Assembly: GCF_938010525.1 (NCBI RefSeq)
Contig: NZ_CALLVK010000021.1
Coordinates: 1-64,000 of the forward strand
Direction: 5' to 3'
Length of the DNA stretch: 64,000 bases
DNA from: Abiotrophia sp938010525
Lineage (GTDB): Bacteria > Bacillota > Bacilli > Lactobacillales > Aerococcaceae
Part shown: positions 49,291-57,059 of the stretch, in pieces
How the letters are laid out: the number at the start of each line of letters is the position of its first letter
Numbering within the stretch: the first letter of the stretch is position 1
Position numbers and translations under genes: made by a program
Notes under the pieces: generated by a model
The model's input: only the letters and a program-made list of their open reading frames with translations
Told to the model about the DNA's origin: nothing
Database searches by the model: none

Positions 49291-50028
49291 TTATTTCTCT
49301 ATTTTTTTAACGTAGACCCAGTCTAGTTCACCAGATAAATCTGACCGGTAGCTGTAGCCATCAAACTTAGCAGCTCGGAGTGCTTCTAGGGTCTGGACTT
49401 GATGTTCTATACAATAAGCTAGTAGCTGCCCGCGCCCTTTCTTAGAAATGGTTGAATGGCGTTTGAGTCGGCCATCCACTTCTTCTAGAAACTGAATTCG
49501 TAAGAAAAGTCGCCGCAGGGCTGGACTGAATACTTGTTCAAACTCAGATGACAGAAGGGAAACCAGGACTTCATCTTGATTGGCTCTTATAGATGTATCA
49601 TACTGTACCTTCCAATAGGATTTTAGAGGCTTGCCATTAACCTTGAGAGATTTCATGAAATCTAATCTATGCGGCGCAATCGGGGCATTAGCCGCAATTA
49701 AGCCATAGAGCGCGGTGGCAATCAAGACATGCTGACTAGCGAAGGCTCGAGCCTTATCTGACTTAAGCACCGGCTTGAATTGACGATACATGAGACCATC
49801 ATAGAGGTCCATGGCAGGGTAAGACTCAGCTTCCCCTGTCGCCAAAGCCTGCCATCGTTCCGTCTCGCTTACTGCTTGAGCGTCAGAAATATCATAAAAC
49901 TTAGCCAATTCTTCAGTTGATAAATCAACTAATTGCTCCAATACAGCCTGGCTAGCTGGCGCTAACTCAACGAACTTGCCATCAGACAAGTCTGACATCT
50001 GCTTGGCACTCGGTATAAGAAATTTCAT
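49291..50028 (-). CDS. yaaA: peroxide stress protein YaaA family
   Basis: This 245-residue protein belongs to the YaaA/DUF328 family, which binds DNA and lowers free iron under peroxide stress in E. coli. Family signatures are MKFLIPSAKQM at the start, YDGLMYRQF near 90, LYGLIAANAPIAPHRLDF near 130, and KGRGQLLAYCIEH near 200. The length is slightly under that of E. coli YaaA. It is a single gene with AAGGAGG ahead of the ATG. Confidence 0.92.
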   Translation of the reverse strand: MKFLIPSAKQMSDLSDGKFVELAPASQAVLEQLVDLSTEELAKFYDISDAQAVSETERWQALATGEAESYPAMDLYDGLMYRQFKPVLKSDKARAFASQHVLIATALYGLIAANAPIAPHRLDFMKSLKVNGKPLKSYWKVQYDTSIRANQDEVLVSLLSSEFEQVFSPALRRLFLRIQFLEEVDGRLKRHSTISKKGRGQLLAYCIEHQVQTLEALRAAKFDGYSYRSDLSGELDWVYVKKIEK

Positions 50029-50091
50029 GCTTATCCTCCTTATCTCTTCTTTCCTACTATATCACAGAAGATAGGATCAATCTAGCCAAAC

Positions 50092-50120
50092 GAAAAAAGC
50101 CAGGACTCAGTCCTAGCCTT
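50092..50120 (-). terminator. terminator of lemA-TPM unit
   Basis: On the minus strand AAGGCTAGGACT pairs with AGTCCTGGCTT, followed by TTTTT. Confidence 0.88.
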
Positions 50121-50135
50121 AGCTATTTGATTACT

Positions 50136-51002
50136 TTACCAGCCACTGGAAGCACCGCCGCCGCCGAAGCCGCCACCGCCCCAACCGCCGGAACTGCCAC
50201 TTGAACTACCACTTGAACCGGAGTCAGAGCCGGAACTACCAGAGCTCCACCAACCGCCTAGGATACCGCCACTACCGCCACTACCCCAGAATCCGTCGAA
50301 GAAATCATCATCGTCATCAGACCAGCGGAAGGCGCCACGGCGTCGCCGTAAGAGACGAATACCAAGTGGTATGCCAAAAGGTAAAATTAGGAAGACTGGC
50401 CAAGCACTGGCTACAAAACGCCAAGGGCTCTTAGACCAGCGCAAGGCTGTCTCGTGCTCAGCACGCGCTGAGTTGGTCACCCCTAGTTGGGTCAGTTGGC
50501 TATCTGACAAGCCTAGATACTGGATAATCCCCTGTATCTGCAGACGCACTGCTCGGTCATAATCTTTAGCTTTGAGTTCACTCTTGGCAGAATCCAAGAT
50601 CCGTTTGGCCGCCACATCGGGTAAGGTTTCAGCTGCCTTATTTGAGGTCTCAATCCGCATTTTGCGGTCATTAGGCGCGACCACCAACAATATGCCATTG
50701 TTAGTACCAGAGAAGCCCACTTGCCATTTTTTAGCTACCTTGTTAGCTAGCTCTTCAATACTGAGACCTTTGAGATCAGCTGGCAGATAAACCCCAATTT
50801 GATATTGCTCCGAGGTCTGAGCCAGTTGTCGATTGACCTGATCAATATAGGCTAAAGTATCCTGAGACAAAACCTTAGCCTCGTCCACAACCGACCGCTC
50901 TGGTTTATCAGGTAAGTTGTTAGTCTTAGCGCCACAACCCACCATAAACAAGAAGACAAAGCCTAGTAAGAGTAGGAATCCTCGCCATTTTTTAGTTTTC
51001 AT
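50136..51002 (-). CDS. TPM domain lipoprotein with Gly-rich tail
   Basis: This protein of about 288 residues has a lipoprotein signal (FLFMVGC, lipobox Cys near 23) and a TPM/YgcG domain (about 35-175, with VVDEAKVLSQDTLAYIDQVN and NNGILLVVAPNDRKMRIE). A second membrane span lies at about 205-222, then a basic and acidic patch and a 45-residue tail of Gly, Ser and Trp ending GGGGASSGW. TPM/LemA gene pairs are widespread and linked to membrane or respiratory assembly. The ATG at 51000-51002 best fits AGGAGG. It follows lemA. Confidence 0.9.
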   Translation of the reverse strand: MKTKKWRGFLLLLGFVFLFMVGCGAKTNNLPDKPERSVVDEAKVLSQDTLAYIDQVNRQLAQTSEQYQIGVYLPADLKGLSIEELANKVAKKWQVGFSGTNNGILLVVAPNDRKMRIETSNKAAETLPDVAAKRILDSAKSELKAKDYDRAVRLQIQGIIQYLGLSDSQLTQLGVTNSARAEHETALRWSKSPWRFVASAWPVFLILPFGIPLGIRLLRRRRGAFRWSDDDDDFFDGFWGSGGSGGILGGWWSSGSSGSDSGSSGSSSGSSGGWGGGGFGGGGASSGW

Positions 51003-51034
51003 GGTCATGCCTCCTCATAGGACTTACTGTCGCC

Positions 51035-51601
51035 TTAACGGCTAGAAGAATTCAAATCTACTGTTGGTGCTACTTGCGCATCACTGCTTGCTTGATACAA
51101 GTTCACTGGTTGGAAACCGAAGATGCCCGCTACTAAGTTAGTTGGGAAGGATCGAACCTTAGTATTGTACTTGGTCGCTACTTCGTTGAAAACGCCACGA
51201 GAGGTCTTGATACGGTTCTCAGTGCCTTCCAATTCAGTAATAAGATTTTCTACCTGTTGATTAGCCTTCAAATCTGGATAATTCTCTGTTAAAACCAATA
51301 AACGGGACACAGCTGATGATAAGTCAGACTGGCCTTGCTCGGCTTCTGACGCATTACCAGAACCAATCTTAGCACGGGCTTCCGCTATTTTCTCGAAGAT
51401 TTCTGATTCATGACTCATATAACCCTTCACACTGTTGACTACATTAGGAATTAAGTCATAGCGACGTTGCAAATCAACTTGCACGTCTGCCTGGGCTTGA
51501 GTAACTGCATTTTGCGATGATACTAGGCCATTATAGGTACCACCTAAGGCAAAGGCGATGACTGCCAGAACAGCTATCACAAATAACCAAGTTTTTTTCA
51601 T
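51035..51601 (-). CDS. lemA: LemA family protein
   Basis: This 188-residue protein has one N-terminal membrane span (about 4-22), with the C-terminal part a long helical bundle outside. Family features include NAVTQAQADVQVDLQRRYDLIPN at about 32-54 and AEARAKIGSG near 80. LemA proteins fold as an antiparallel helical bundle and pair with TPM proteins, as here with the gene 32 bases downstream. An extended -10 lies about 55 bases before it. Confidence 0.92.
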   Translation of the reverse strand: MKKTWLFVIAVLAVIAFALGGTYNGLVSSQNAVTQAQADVQVDLQRRYDLIPNVVNSVKGYMSHESEIFEKIAEARAKIGSGNASEAEQGQSDLSSAVSRLLVLTENYPDLKANQQVENLITELEGTENRIKTSRGVFNEVATKYNTKVRSFPTNLVAGIFGFQPVNLYQASSDAQVAPTVDLNSSSR

Positions 51602-51652
51602 ATTATAATCCTCCTGTCCTCTGAATCAAGTTCTTATTTCGAGGACAAGATG

Positions 51653-51661
51653 ATTATACCA
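51653..51661 (-). promoter_or_regulatory. extended -10 promoter of lemA
   Basis: TGGTATAAT on the minus strand is an extended -10 with a perfect TATAAT. The -35 region is poor. Confidence 0.6.
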
Positions 51662-51735
51662 TATGACAGGGCTCAGCGAATAGGACTTAGGTCCTATTCT
51701 TTGAGGCTAACCTAAATTTACTAGCTCAAAGTAAA

Positions 51736-51771
51736 ACACCCACCAAACCAAAAGGTTCAGTGGGTTGATTT
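51736..51771 (-). terminator. terminator of YbjQ-family gene
   Basis: ACCCACTGAACC pairs with GGTTTGGTGGGT around TTTT, followed by GTTTTA on the minus strand. Confidence 0.85.
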
Positions 51772-51798
51772 AGCTTCAGAAATGATGGTCTTAACTAA

Positions 51799-52386
51799 TT
51801 AGACTTCATCCGCGTAGACTGCTGTACCTAGAGCGGTAACACAGAATACATAAGGAAGATAGCTTGTAGCTCCTTGAGTATTGACTGTTTCAGGTTCTAA
51901 GGTCACATAATCAAATTTAAGGTTGATAATGGCATTACAGCCAAGATCATAGGCTTGTTCCTTGAGATGGGCTAAGGTCAGAATACGCCCTTCTTCCATA
52001 ACATCTACCAAACTTTGGGCCGGGTCACCTAATGCATTGTCTCCACGACCTCCATCCACACCACGCGCGATAGAATGTGCCAAATCACTAGCCACAGGCC
52101 CACCATAATGCGTGATACTATAGCCATCAAATCCCTGTCCCGTAGTCACTACAATATTAGCAATTCCTTGCTCCCGTTCTTTTTGTTGGGCAAGTTGTTC
52201 AGCAAATTCCTCATCTTGGTCAGCTAAATAGTTCTGAAATTGGTCTAGCAAATGAACTAGGTCTACACTGTCTTCTAGATAGGCACCGGTCAGAGAAAAT
52301 TTCACTGCGATTCCTTGGTCTTGGAGGAAGGCCTCAAAGGCCTCTTTGTCCAAGTCGTAGTCACGTACAATGTCTTTAATTTTCAT
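51799..52386 (-). CDS. YbjQ-family heavy-metal-binding-domain-like protein
   Basis: This is a 195-residue cytoplasmic protein. Residues of about 75-195 match the YbjQ (DUF74) fold: GIANIVVTTGQGFDGYSI, SIARGVDGGRGD, ALAHLKEQAYDLGCNAIINLKFDY and YVFCVTALGTAVY. The first 70 residues are an acidic helical extension rather than part of the standard family, perhaps for partner contact. Family members form pentamers and have no clear enzymatic role. It is monocistronic. Confidence 0.85.
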   Translation of the reverse strand: MKIKDIVRDYDLDKEAFEAFLQDQGIAVKFSLTGAYLEDSVDLVHLLDQFQNYLADQDEEFAEQLAQQKEREQGIANIVVTTGQGFDGYSITHYGGPVASDLAHSIARGVDGGRGDNALGDPAQSLVDVMEEGRILTLAHLKEQAYDLGCNAIINLKFDYVTLEPETVNTQGATSYLPYVFCVTALGTAVYADEV

Positions 52387-52546
52387 ATTTTATCTACCTT
52401 TCTGCTTTCTTTTTATTTTGGGAGAGAGCCATCCTTTATTCACTACTAAAATAAGTTTCATATGCGAGAGTGGATAATCTAATTTTACTACCCATGCAAT
52501 TGGGGAACAAGGAATACGAACATGTCTTCATAGACCTTCAATACCT

Positions 52547-52587
52547 AAAAAAAGAAAACCCACCAAGCCAAGAGCTTAGTGAGTTCT
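52547..52587 (-). terminator. terminator of GNAT gene
   Basis: AACTCACTAAGC pairs imperfectly with GGCTTGGTGGGTT around TCTT, followed by a long T-rich tract on the minus strand. Its downstream arm resembles the terminator at 51736. Confidence 0.82.
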
Positions 52588-52593
52588 CATCTA

Positions 52594-53130
52594 TTATTTT
52601 CCCCATTCTTCTCTGAGGACTCCATACTTGACGCTATCATAGTATACCCCTTGCCAGTAGCGGACTCGACGAATACAGGCTTCTTGTTGCCAACCGAGAC
52701 CGTGGGCGCAACTCATCATACGGACATTTCCGCTCCAAGTTGTTAGGCCCAGATGTTCTAATTCAGGAAAGCGAGCGAAAGTGTCAGTCGTCCACTTCTC
52801 CAAAGCCTTCCGCCCCACACCCGTGTTCCAGCAATTTGCATCATAAATGACAATCCCTACTTCCATCCAACGAGTTCGTCGATCTTCCCAAGTTCGGGAG
52901 ACCATTCCCACTGGTTGGCCTTCTACTTGGATACAATGCACCTGTTCGCTTAAGAGAAAAGCTGCCACGCCACTAGAGGCAAAATCTTCAAAACTCTCAT
53001 ATGCTTGATAATCTTGAAAGTAAGGTGCATCCCAACGCGCCCACTCAGGTTCCGCATCACGAAATCCCAACTCCCAAACGGCTCGCAATTTGTTTTCATC
53101 AAAAGTGACTAATTCAATATTCTGAGTCAT
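52594..53130 (-). CDS. GNAT family N-acetyltransferase
   Basis: This acetyltransferase of about 178 residues has the RimJ/RimL-like GNAT layout. The core is WMEVGIVIYD followed by a CoA-binding NTGVGRKALEKW loop and LGLTTWSGNVRMMSCAHGLGW. The substrate is unknown. The ATG at 53128-53130 follows GAAGGAGAATC; a longer in-frame reading back to 53322 has no ribosome site and runs into the IS remnant. A promoter lies at 53204-53232. Confidence 0.85.
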   Translation of the reverse strand: MTQNIELVTFDENKLRAVWELGFRDAEPEWARWDAPYFQDYQAYESFEDFASSGVAAFLLSEQVHCIQVEGQPVGMVSRTWEDRRTRWMEVGIVIYDANCWNTGVGRKALEKWTTDTFARFPELEHLGLTTWSGNVRMMSCAHGLGWQQEACIRRVRYWQGVYYDSVKYGVLREEWGK

Positions 53131-53203
53131 GTTGATTCTCCTTCTTATGTTAATCTGCCTTTTGTAATCCCTAGGATGATTGACAGACAAAATTGTTACC
53201 TTC

Positions 53204-53232
53204 ATTCTACTAGCTGGGAGACAGTTCATCAA
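53204..53232 (-). promoter_or_regulatory. promoter of GNAT gene
   Basis: TTGATG (53227-53232) and TAGAAT (53204-53209), minus strand, spaced by 17 bases. Confidence 0.55.
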
Positions 53233-53340
53233 GATATAGAGACTAAAGCCAATGCTTAATTTAGTTTTAGCTCCACTCAAAGTCACAATATTCTTATAGC
53301 ACTTCGGGTTAACCACAATCAAAACCGACGCTTGTCACGG

Positions 53341-53450
53341 GCAGTTTGCTCTGCGGCCAGAAGCCTCTGCTACCGGCCACGGCCTAAAGGCCTGCTGAAT
53401 CGGTTTCCCTCCTGCACCACTTTCCCTCGCTAGCTCTCAAAGAGCTTCGC
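53341..53450 (-). other. structured right end of IS remnant
   Basis: This stretch is clearly richer in G+C than its surroundings and packed with short palindromes (53355-53378, 53381-53392, and AGCTCT-TTG-AGAGCT near 53435-53450). It probably corresponds to the right end and may derive from a TnpB-type guide-RNA region. That origin is inference from position and structure only. Confidence 0.5.
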
Positions 53451-53452
53451 TT

Positions 53453-53710
53453 ACTTTTCCCTTTCAGATACCCCATAAAGCTTGAAACACTTAATTTGGG
53501 TGGGATACTGACCAACATATGAATGTGGTCTTTGCAGGCATTTGCTTCATGGATAATGACGCCCTTGCGCTCGCATAATTCACGAATAATTCTGCCAATC
53601 GTTGCCTTGTACTTTCCATATATGATTTGACGTCAATACTTGGGGGCGAACACGATATGGTACTTACAATTCCAACTGATGTGTGCTAAACTATCATTGT
53701 CCTTTTTCAT
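53453..53710 (-). pseudogene. truncated IS200 transposase TnpA
   Basis: From the ATG at 53708-53710 the frame reads as IS200 TnpA (ISWNCKYHIVFAPKY) to an in-frame TGA at 53633-53635. It then continues without another stop through RQIIYGKYKATIGRIIRELC, the HUH-type His pair in CKDHIHMLVSIPPK, and LSVSSFMGYLKGKS, where similarity ends at 53453. The last part with the catalytic tyrosine is gone. A point stop plus a deletion make it non-functional. Confidence 0.85.
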
Positions 53711-53840
53711 AAGGATACCTCCCTGGTTCATTTTGTGTGGTCGGGAAACCTACACTAAGTTTACCACTTGGGAGGTCTTTTTGCTTACCTCGCTGTAAGC
53801 TTTTCGGAACCACCAGCTTTGCTGGTGGTTTTCTCCATAC

Positions 53841-53870
53841 AAAAAGGCCAGCATCTTCTGCCGGCTCTTT
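53841..53870 (-). terminator. terminator of kdgT
   Basis: AGCCGGCA pairs with TGCTGGCC-type arm around GAAGA, followed by TTTTTG on the minus strand. Confidence 0.85.
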
Positions 53871-53872
53871 TT

Positions 53873-54817
53873 TTAGATTGCTTTGCTGTCAATGCCTTTT
53901 TCCTGATTACGCTTGGCTACCCAAGCGGTCAAGAGTGGCGTTAAAATAGCCGTTACGATAACGGAGGCCGTAATTTGAGTTGTAGCGATTGATTCCAGCC
54001 CCTTAAAGCTAGCATCCACAGCTGCCAAGGCTGCTGGGGTCGCAATGGCACTGGCTGCCGTACTAGAAATGGCTGCACCAGCAATCCCAGAGCCACCTGT
54101 AGACCGGTCCACCCAGATAGCGACTGCCCCGCCAAGCGCGGTGGTCAGAATCCCTAAGAGGATACCAGGCAGGCCACCTTCAAGAATTTGGCCGAAGCTC
54201 ATGTTGGCCCCCAAGCAGAAACCCACAATCATAATAATGGCAGGCACCCCATTGGAGAGGGCTTTCTTCATAAAAGGAAAGGCATTCCCAAGGGCAATCC
54301 CTAAAACTAGGGGCAAGACCGTCCCGACCAAGTTCCAAATGGAAATATTAGCCAAGCCCGCTGAAGCTAAGGCCGCCATGGTCACCATCGGCCCTACACT
54401 AAGGGTAGTAATGCCCACTGCGCCGGCGTCAATTTCATTACCGTAGACATCGACAATGCCAGCATACATGGCATTATTGGCCACAGACATGGCCCCGATG
54501 ATGGCGAGGGCTGACAGACCCAAGAAATTATCGCCTAGGAGTTTGGCTACTAAGAGCCCTAGGACAACGGAGACAGCAATCTTGGATAGGATGATAGCTG
54601 CCCCGCGGCCTACCGCTTTAGGCGTATTTTTTAAGGAAATGGTCCCCCCAATGAAGAAGAGGAAGGCCCCGACTAGAGGCCCGGCCCCCTTAACAATTGG
54701 GGTGGTGAAGCCCCCAATTTCTAGGACCTGTGGTAGCAGGCTGTTAATGGCACAGCCGATAAACATAGGGATAATAATAATGTCCCCAGGGATTTTGAAT
54801 TTTTTGGCTTTTTGCAT
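53873..54817 (-). CDS. kdgT: 2-keto-3-deoxygluconate permease
   Basis: This 314-residue membrane protein has about ten spans and matches the KdgT family of proton symporters, which import 2-keto-3-deoxygluconate from pectin or uronate breakdown. Signatures are KIPGDIIIIPMFIGCAINSLLP at the start, FLFFIGGTISLKN near 55, and the repeated GNAFPF and GGSGIAGAAISSTAASAIATPAAL segment near 240. It follows the SDR gene by 38 bases. No kdgK or kdgA lies nearby. Its codon use is more G+C-rich than that of neighbours, and long antisense frames across it are shadows. Confidence 0.92.
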   Translation of the reverse strand: MQKAKKFKIPGDIIIIPMFIGCAINSLLPQVLEIGGFTTPIVKGAGPLVGAFLFFIGGTISLKNTPKAVGRGAAIILSKIAVSVVLGLLVAKLLGDNFLGLSALAIIGAMSVANNAMYAGIVDVYGNEIDAGAVGITTLSVGPMVTMAALASAGLANISIWNLVGTVLPLVLGIALGNAFPFMKKALSNGVPAIIMIVGFCLGANMSFGQILEGGLPGILLGILTTALGGAVAIWVDRSTGGSGIAGAAISSTAASAIATPAALAAVDASFKGLESIATTQITASVIVTAILTPLLTAWVAKRNQEKGIDSKAI

Positions 54818-54855
54818 CTTACTAGGCTCCCTTCAGATAGATCGACTTCTAGACA

Positions 54856-55605
54856 TCAACCATCTAAGGTGATGCCACCGTCGCAGTCGCCAATTTCCCC
54901 CGTGATGAAGCTAGCTAAATCGCTGGCGAAGAAGAGAATCATTTGGGCAATTTCAACCGGTTCGGCGCGCTTGCCTAGCGGAATCATGCTGATGACACGT
55001 TGGCTCTTTTCAGCGTCTTCAGATAGGACGGTCGTCATTTCAGTCCGGGTGAAGGATGGGCAAACCGCATTACAGTAGATACCGTATTTACCACCTTCCT
55101 TGGCAATGGCTTTGGTCAGCCCATTCAAGCCCGCCTTAGAAGAGGCATAGGCAGCCGTCCCTAAGAGGCCACCCCCTAATTTCGCTGCTACTGAGGAGAC
55201 GTTGACAATACGACCCCCGCCCGCTTCCTTGAAGTAAGGGAAAATCTGGCTGATGGTAGAGAAGCAACCGGTCAGGTTAATCCGGATGGTACGTTCCCAT
55301 TCTTCATAGCTTAATTGATCAAATGGTTTAGCAGAAATGACCCCAGCACAGTTGACTAGAATATCCACTCGTTCAGGTCTAGACAGAATACCTTGCATAG
55401 CGGTCTCAATGGCCTCATGGTCACCTAAATCCATGTGGACAAAATCAACGGCTGGACCAAATTCTGCAATGGTTGCCCGAGCTGCTACCTCATTGATATC
55501 GGCGATAATGACGGAACCACCGCCTTCGACAATACCGCGAACGACTTCTTTCCCGATCCCATTGGCACCACCTGTGACAATGGCTCTTTTACCTGTAAAG
55601 TCCAT
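54856..55605 (-). CDS. SDR family oxidoreductase
   Basis: This 249-residue short-chain dehydrogenase has the NAD(P) motif VTGGANGIGKE at about 10-20, NAG as LVNCAG, and the catalytic Ser-Tyr-Lys set in VNVSSVAAK and TAAYASSKAG. It resembles sugar-acid or polyol dehydrogenases of the KduD/gluconate-5-dehydrogenase kind. Linkage with kdgT supports action on a sugar acid; the substrate remains a guess. AAGAAGGATC sets the start. It is divergent from gldA. Confidence 0.9.
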   Translation of the reverse strand: MDFTGKRAIVTGGANGIGKEVVRGIVEGGGSVIIADINEVAARATIAEFGPAVDFVHMDLGDHEAIETAMQGILSRPERVDILVNCAGVISAKPFDQLSYEEWERTIRINLTGCFSTISQIFPYFKEAGGGRIVNVSSVAAKLGGGLLGTAAYASSKAGLNGLTKAIAKEGGKYGIYCNAVCPSFTRTEMTTVLSEDAEKSQRVISMIPLGKRAEPVEIAQMILFFASDLASFITGEIGDCDGGITLDG

Positions 55606-55746
55606 GTTATCAGATCCTTCTTTCTAGGTTTGTCATAGAATTCTATGCTTTAAGTATAGCACTCCTGTCATCAGATTGAAAGCCGATTATATAAAATATG
55701 GTATTTTATTGAATTTAAGAATATAGTTTATACTTAGATAGAGATT

Positions 55747-55889
55747 GCCTATACCTCAGTCATAAAAGGACCTTTCCCCGACAAAAATTAGAAAATTTGT
55801 GAATCCTAATCACAACAGAATTTTGGAAGGCCTTTCACTTGCTTCACAAGTCTACCAGTGCTAGACTGAGGTTATAGTGGCCTAGCCAC
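55747..55889 (+). promoter_or_regulatory. structured leader upstream of gldA
   Basis: GCCTATACCTCAGTC (55747-55761) pairs with GACTGAGG-T-TATAG-GGC (55864-55881), closing a region of about 100 bases. Inside it are AAAGG-CCTTTCC with GGAAGGCCTTT (55826-55836), ACAAA/TTTGT, and CTTG/CAAG hairpins. GTGGC at 55877-55881 could instead pair locally with GCCAC (55885-55889). It may be a regulatory leader or a palindromic insertion. No known riboswitch class is recognised. Confidence 0.5.
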
Positions 55890-55916
55890 AAATCTAGAAA
55901 GAAAAGGTGATGTTTG

Positions 55917-57011
55917 ATGGAAAAAGTATTTGCAAGTCCTTCTCGTTATGTCCAAGGTAAAGGCGTGCTCAAGTCTGGCTTAGACCATATTCTCGCTCTA
56001 GGTAAGCGCGCACTCCTACTAGCCGACTCGACTGTTTATGAAATTGCCGGACGTCAGTTAGAAGAAGACCTAAAAGCACGCAGTGCCTTTGTTCACTACG
56101 AGGCCTTCCATGGGGAAGCTTCAGACGTGGAAATTGACCGCGTTAGCCAAGTAGGTCGTGACCTAGACATTCAAGTCATCCTTGGTTTGGGTGGTGGTAA
56201 GACCATTGATACCGCCAAAGCCATTGCTGACAAACTGCAGGTACCGGTGGCTATCTTGCCGACTGTCGCCTCGACTGATGCTCCTACTTCTGCCCTCTCT
56301 GTTATCTACTCAGAAGAAGGCGTCTTCGAACGTTACCTCTTCTACAGCAAAAACCCTGAACTAGTCCTCGTAGACACCCAAGTCATTGCTCAAGCTCCTG
56401 TGCGTCTCTTAGCTTCTGGTATCGCGGATGCCTTAGCTACCTGGGTTGAAGGTCGCGCTGTCATTGAAGCGCATGGTGCTACCATGGCCGGTGGTAGTCC
56501 AAGTATCGCAGCCGAAGCCATTGCCCGTGCCTGCGAATCCACCCTCTTTGAAAATGGCCTCCAAGCGTTGGCTGCAGCCCATGCTAAGGTCGTGACGCCA
56601 GCCCTAGAAGCAGTGGTAGAAGCTAACACCTTACTGAGTGGGATTGGTTTTGAATCTTGTGGGCTGGCTGCTGCTCACGCCATCCACAATGGCTTTACTG
56701 CCTTACACGGCGATATTCACAGTCTAACCCACGGGGAAAAGGTCGCCTATGGGACCCTGACCCAATTGGTATTAGAAAATCGTCCTAAAGAAGAATTAGA
56801 TCGCTACATCCGCTTCTATCAAGCCTTGGGTCTCCCAACTACCTTGGAAGAAGTGAGATTAGCTGGCGTGGCCTATGAAGACCTAGTCAAAGTCGGCGCC
56901 CTGGCCACCCAAGATGGCGAAACCATTCATCAAATGGCCCAAAAATTCACGCCTAGTGATGTGGCAGATGCCCTCTTAGCCTTAGACGCTTACGTAAGGG
57001 AGAATTTCTAA
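55917..57011 (+). CDS. gldA: glycerol dehydrogenase
   Basis: This iron-type alcohol dehydrogenase family enzyme of about 364 residues oxidises glycerol to dihydroxyacetone with NAD, or reduces it back. The NAD-binding GLGGGKTIDTAKAIAD is near 88, the metal and substrate residues lie in LPTVASTDAPTSAL near 115-130, in AAAHAIHNGFTAL near 250 and in LTHGEKVAYG near 270. The ATG at 55917 follows AAGGTGA; an in-frame TTG precedes it. No dihydroxyacetone kinase genes are nearby. Confidence 0.95.
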   Translation: MEKVFASPSRYVQGKGVLKSGLDHILALGKRALLLADSTVYEIAGRQLEEDLKARSAFVHYEAFHGEASDVEIDRVSQVGRDLDIQVILGLGGGKTIDTAKAIADKLQVPVAILPTVASTDAPTSALSVIYSEEGVFERYLFYSKNPELVLVDTQVIAQAPVRLLASGIADALATWVEGRAVIEAHGATMAGGSPSIAAEAIARACESTLFENGLQALAAAHAKVVTPALEAVVEANTLLSGIGFESCGLAAAHAIHNGFTALHGDIHSLTHGEKVAYGTLTQLVLENRPKEELDRYIRFYQALGLPTTLEEVRLAGVAYEDLVKVGALATQDGETIHQMAQKFTPSDVADALLALDAYVRENF

Positions 57012-57028
57012 ACAAGATAAACCAAAGA

Positions 57029-57056
57029 AAAAGCTAGGACCGCAGTCCTAGCTTTC
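57029..57056. terminator. bidirectional terminator
   Basis: AAAGCTAGGAC pairs with GTCCTAGCTTT between convergent gldA and nrdF, with T-rich tails. Confidence 0.9.
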
Positions 57057-57059
57057 TTT

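Larger units (their letters stand above)
53325..53850 (-). mobile_element. internally deleted IS200/IS605-family element
   Basis: The left end keeps a perfect subterminal hairpin (AACCACCAGC / GCTGGTGGTT, 53808-53830) and a ribosome-site-hiding pair (ACCTCCC at 53717-53723 on the plus strand against GGGAGGT at 53770-53776). A tnpA fragment follows, then a G+C-rich structured stretch (53341-53450) with hairpins such as GGCC-AGC/GCT-GGCC and GGCC-TAAA-GGCC. The C-terminal half of tnpA and any tnpB are missing. It lies against the kdgT terminator, a common IS200 insertion setting. Both ends are approximate. Confidence 0.8.

Noticed and set aside
51736..52587. Similar terminator sequences at 51736 and 52547 as a possible duplication
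   Set aside because: Only the stem arm (ACCCACCAA.CC) is alike. The flanking genes and loops differ, so a segmental duplication is not supported.
53131..53322. In-frame N-terminal extension of the GNAT protein
   Set aside because: No ribosome site, and it crosses the promoter and the IS boundary. The GAAGGAG-backed ATG at 53130 gives the normal family length.
54045..54872. Two long plus-strand frames (133 and 138 residues) opposite kdgT
   Set aside because: kdgT is G+C-rich at third positions, which opens antisense frames. They lack ribosome sites and resemble low-complexity shadows.
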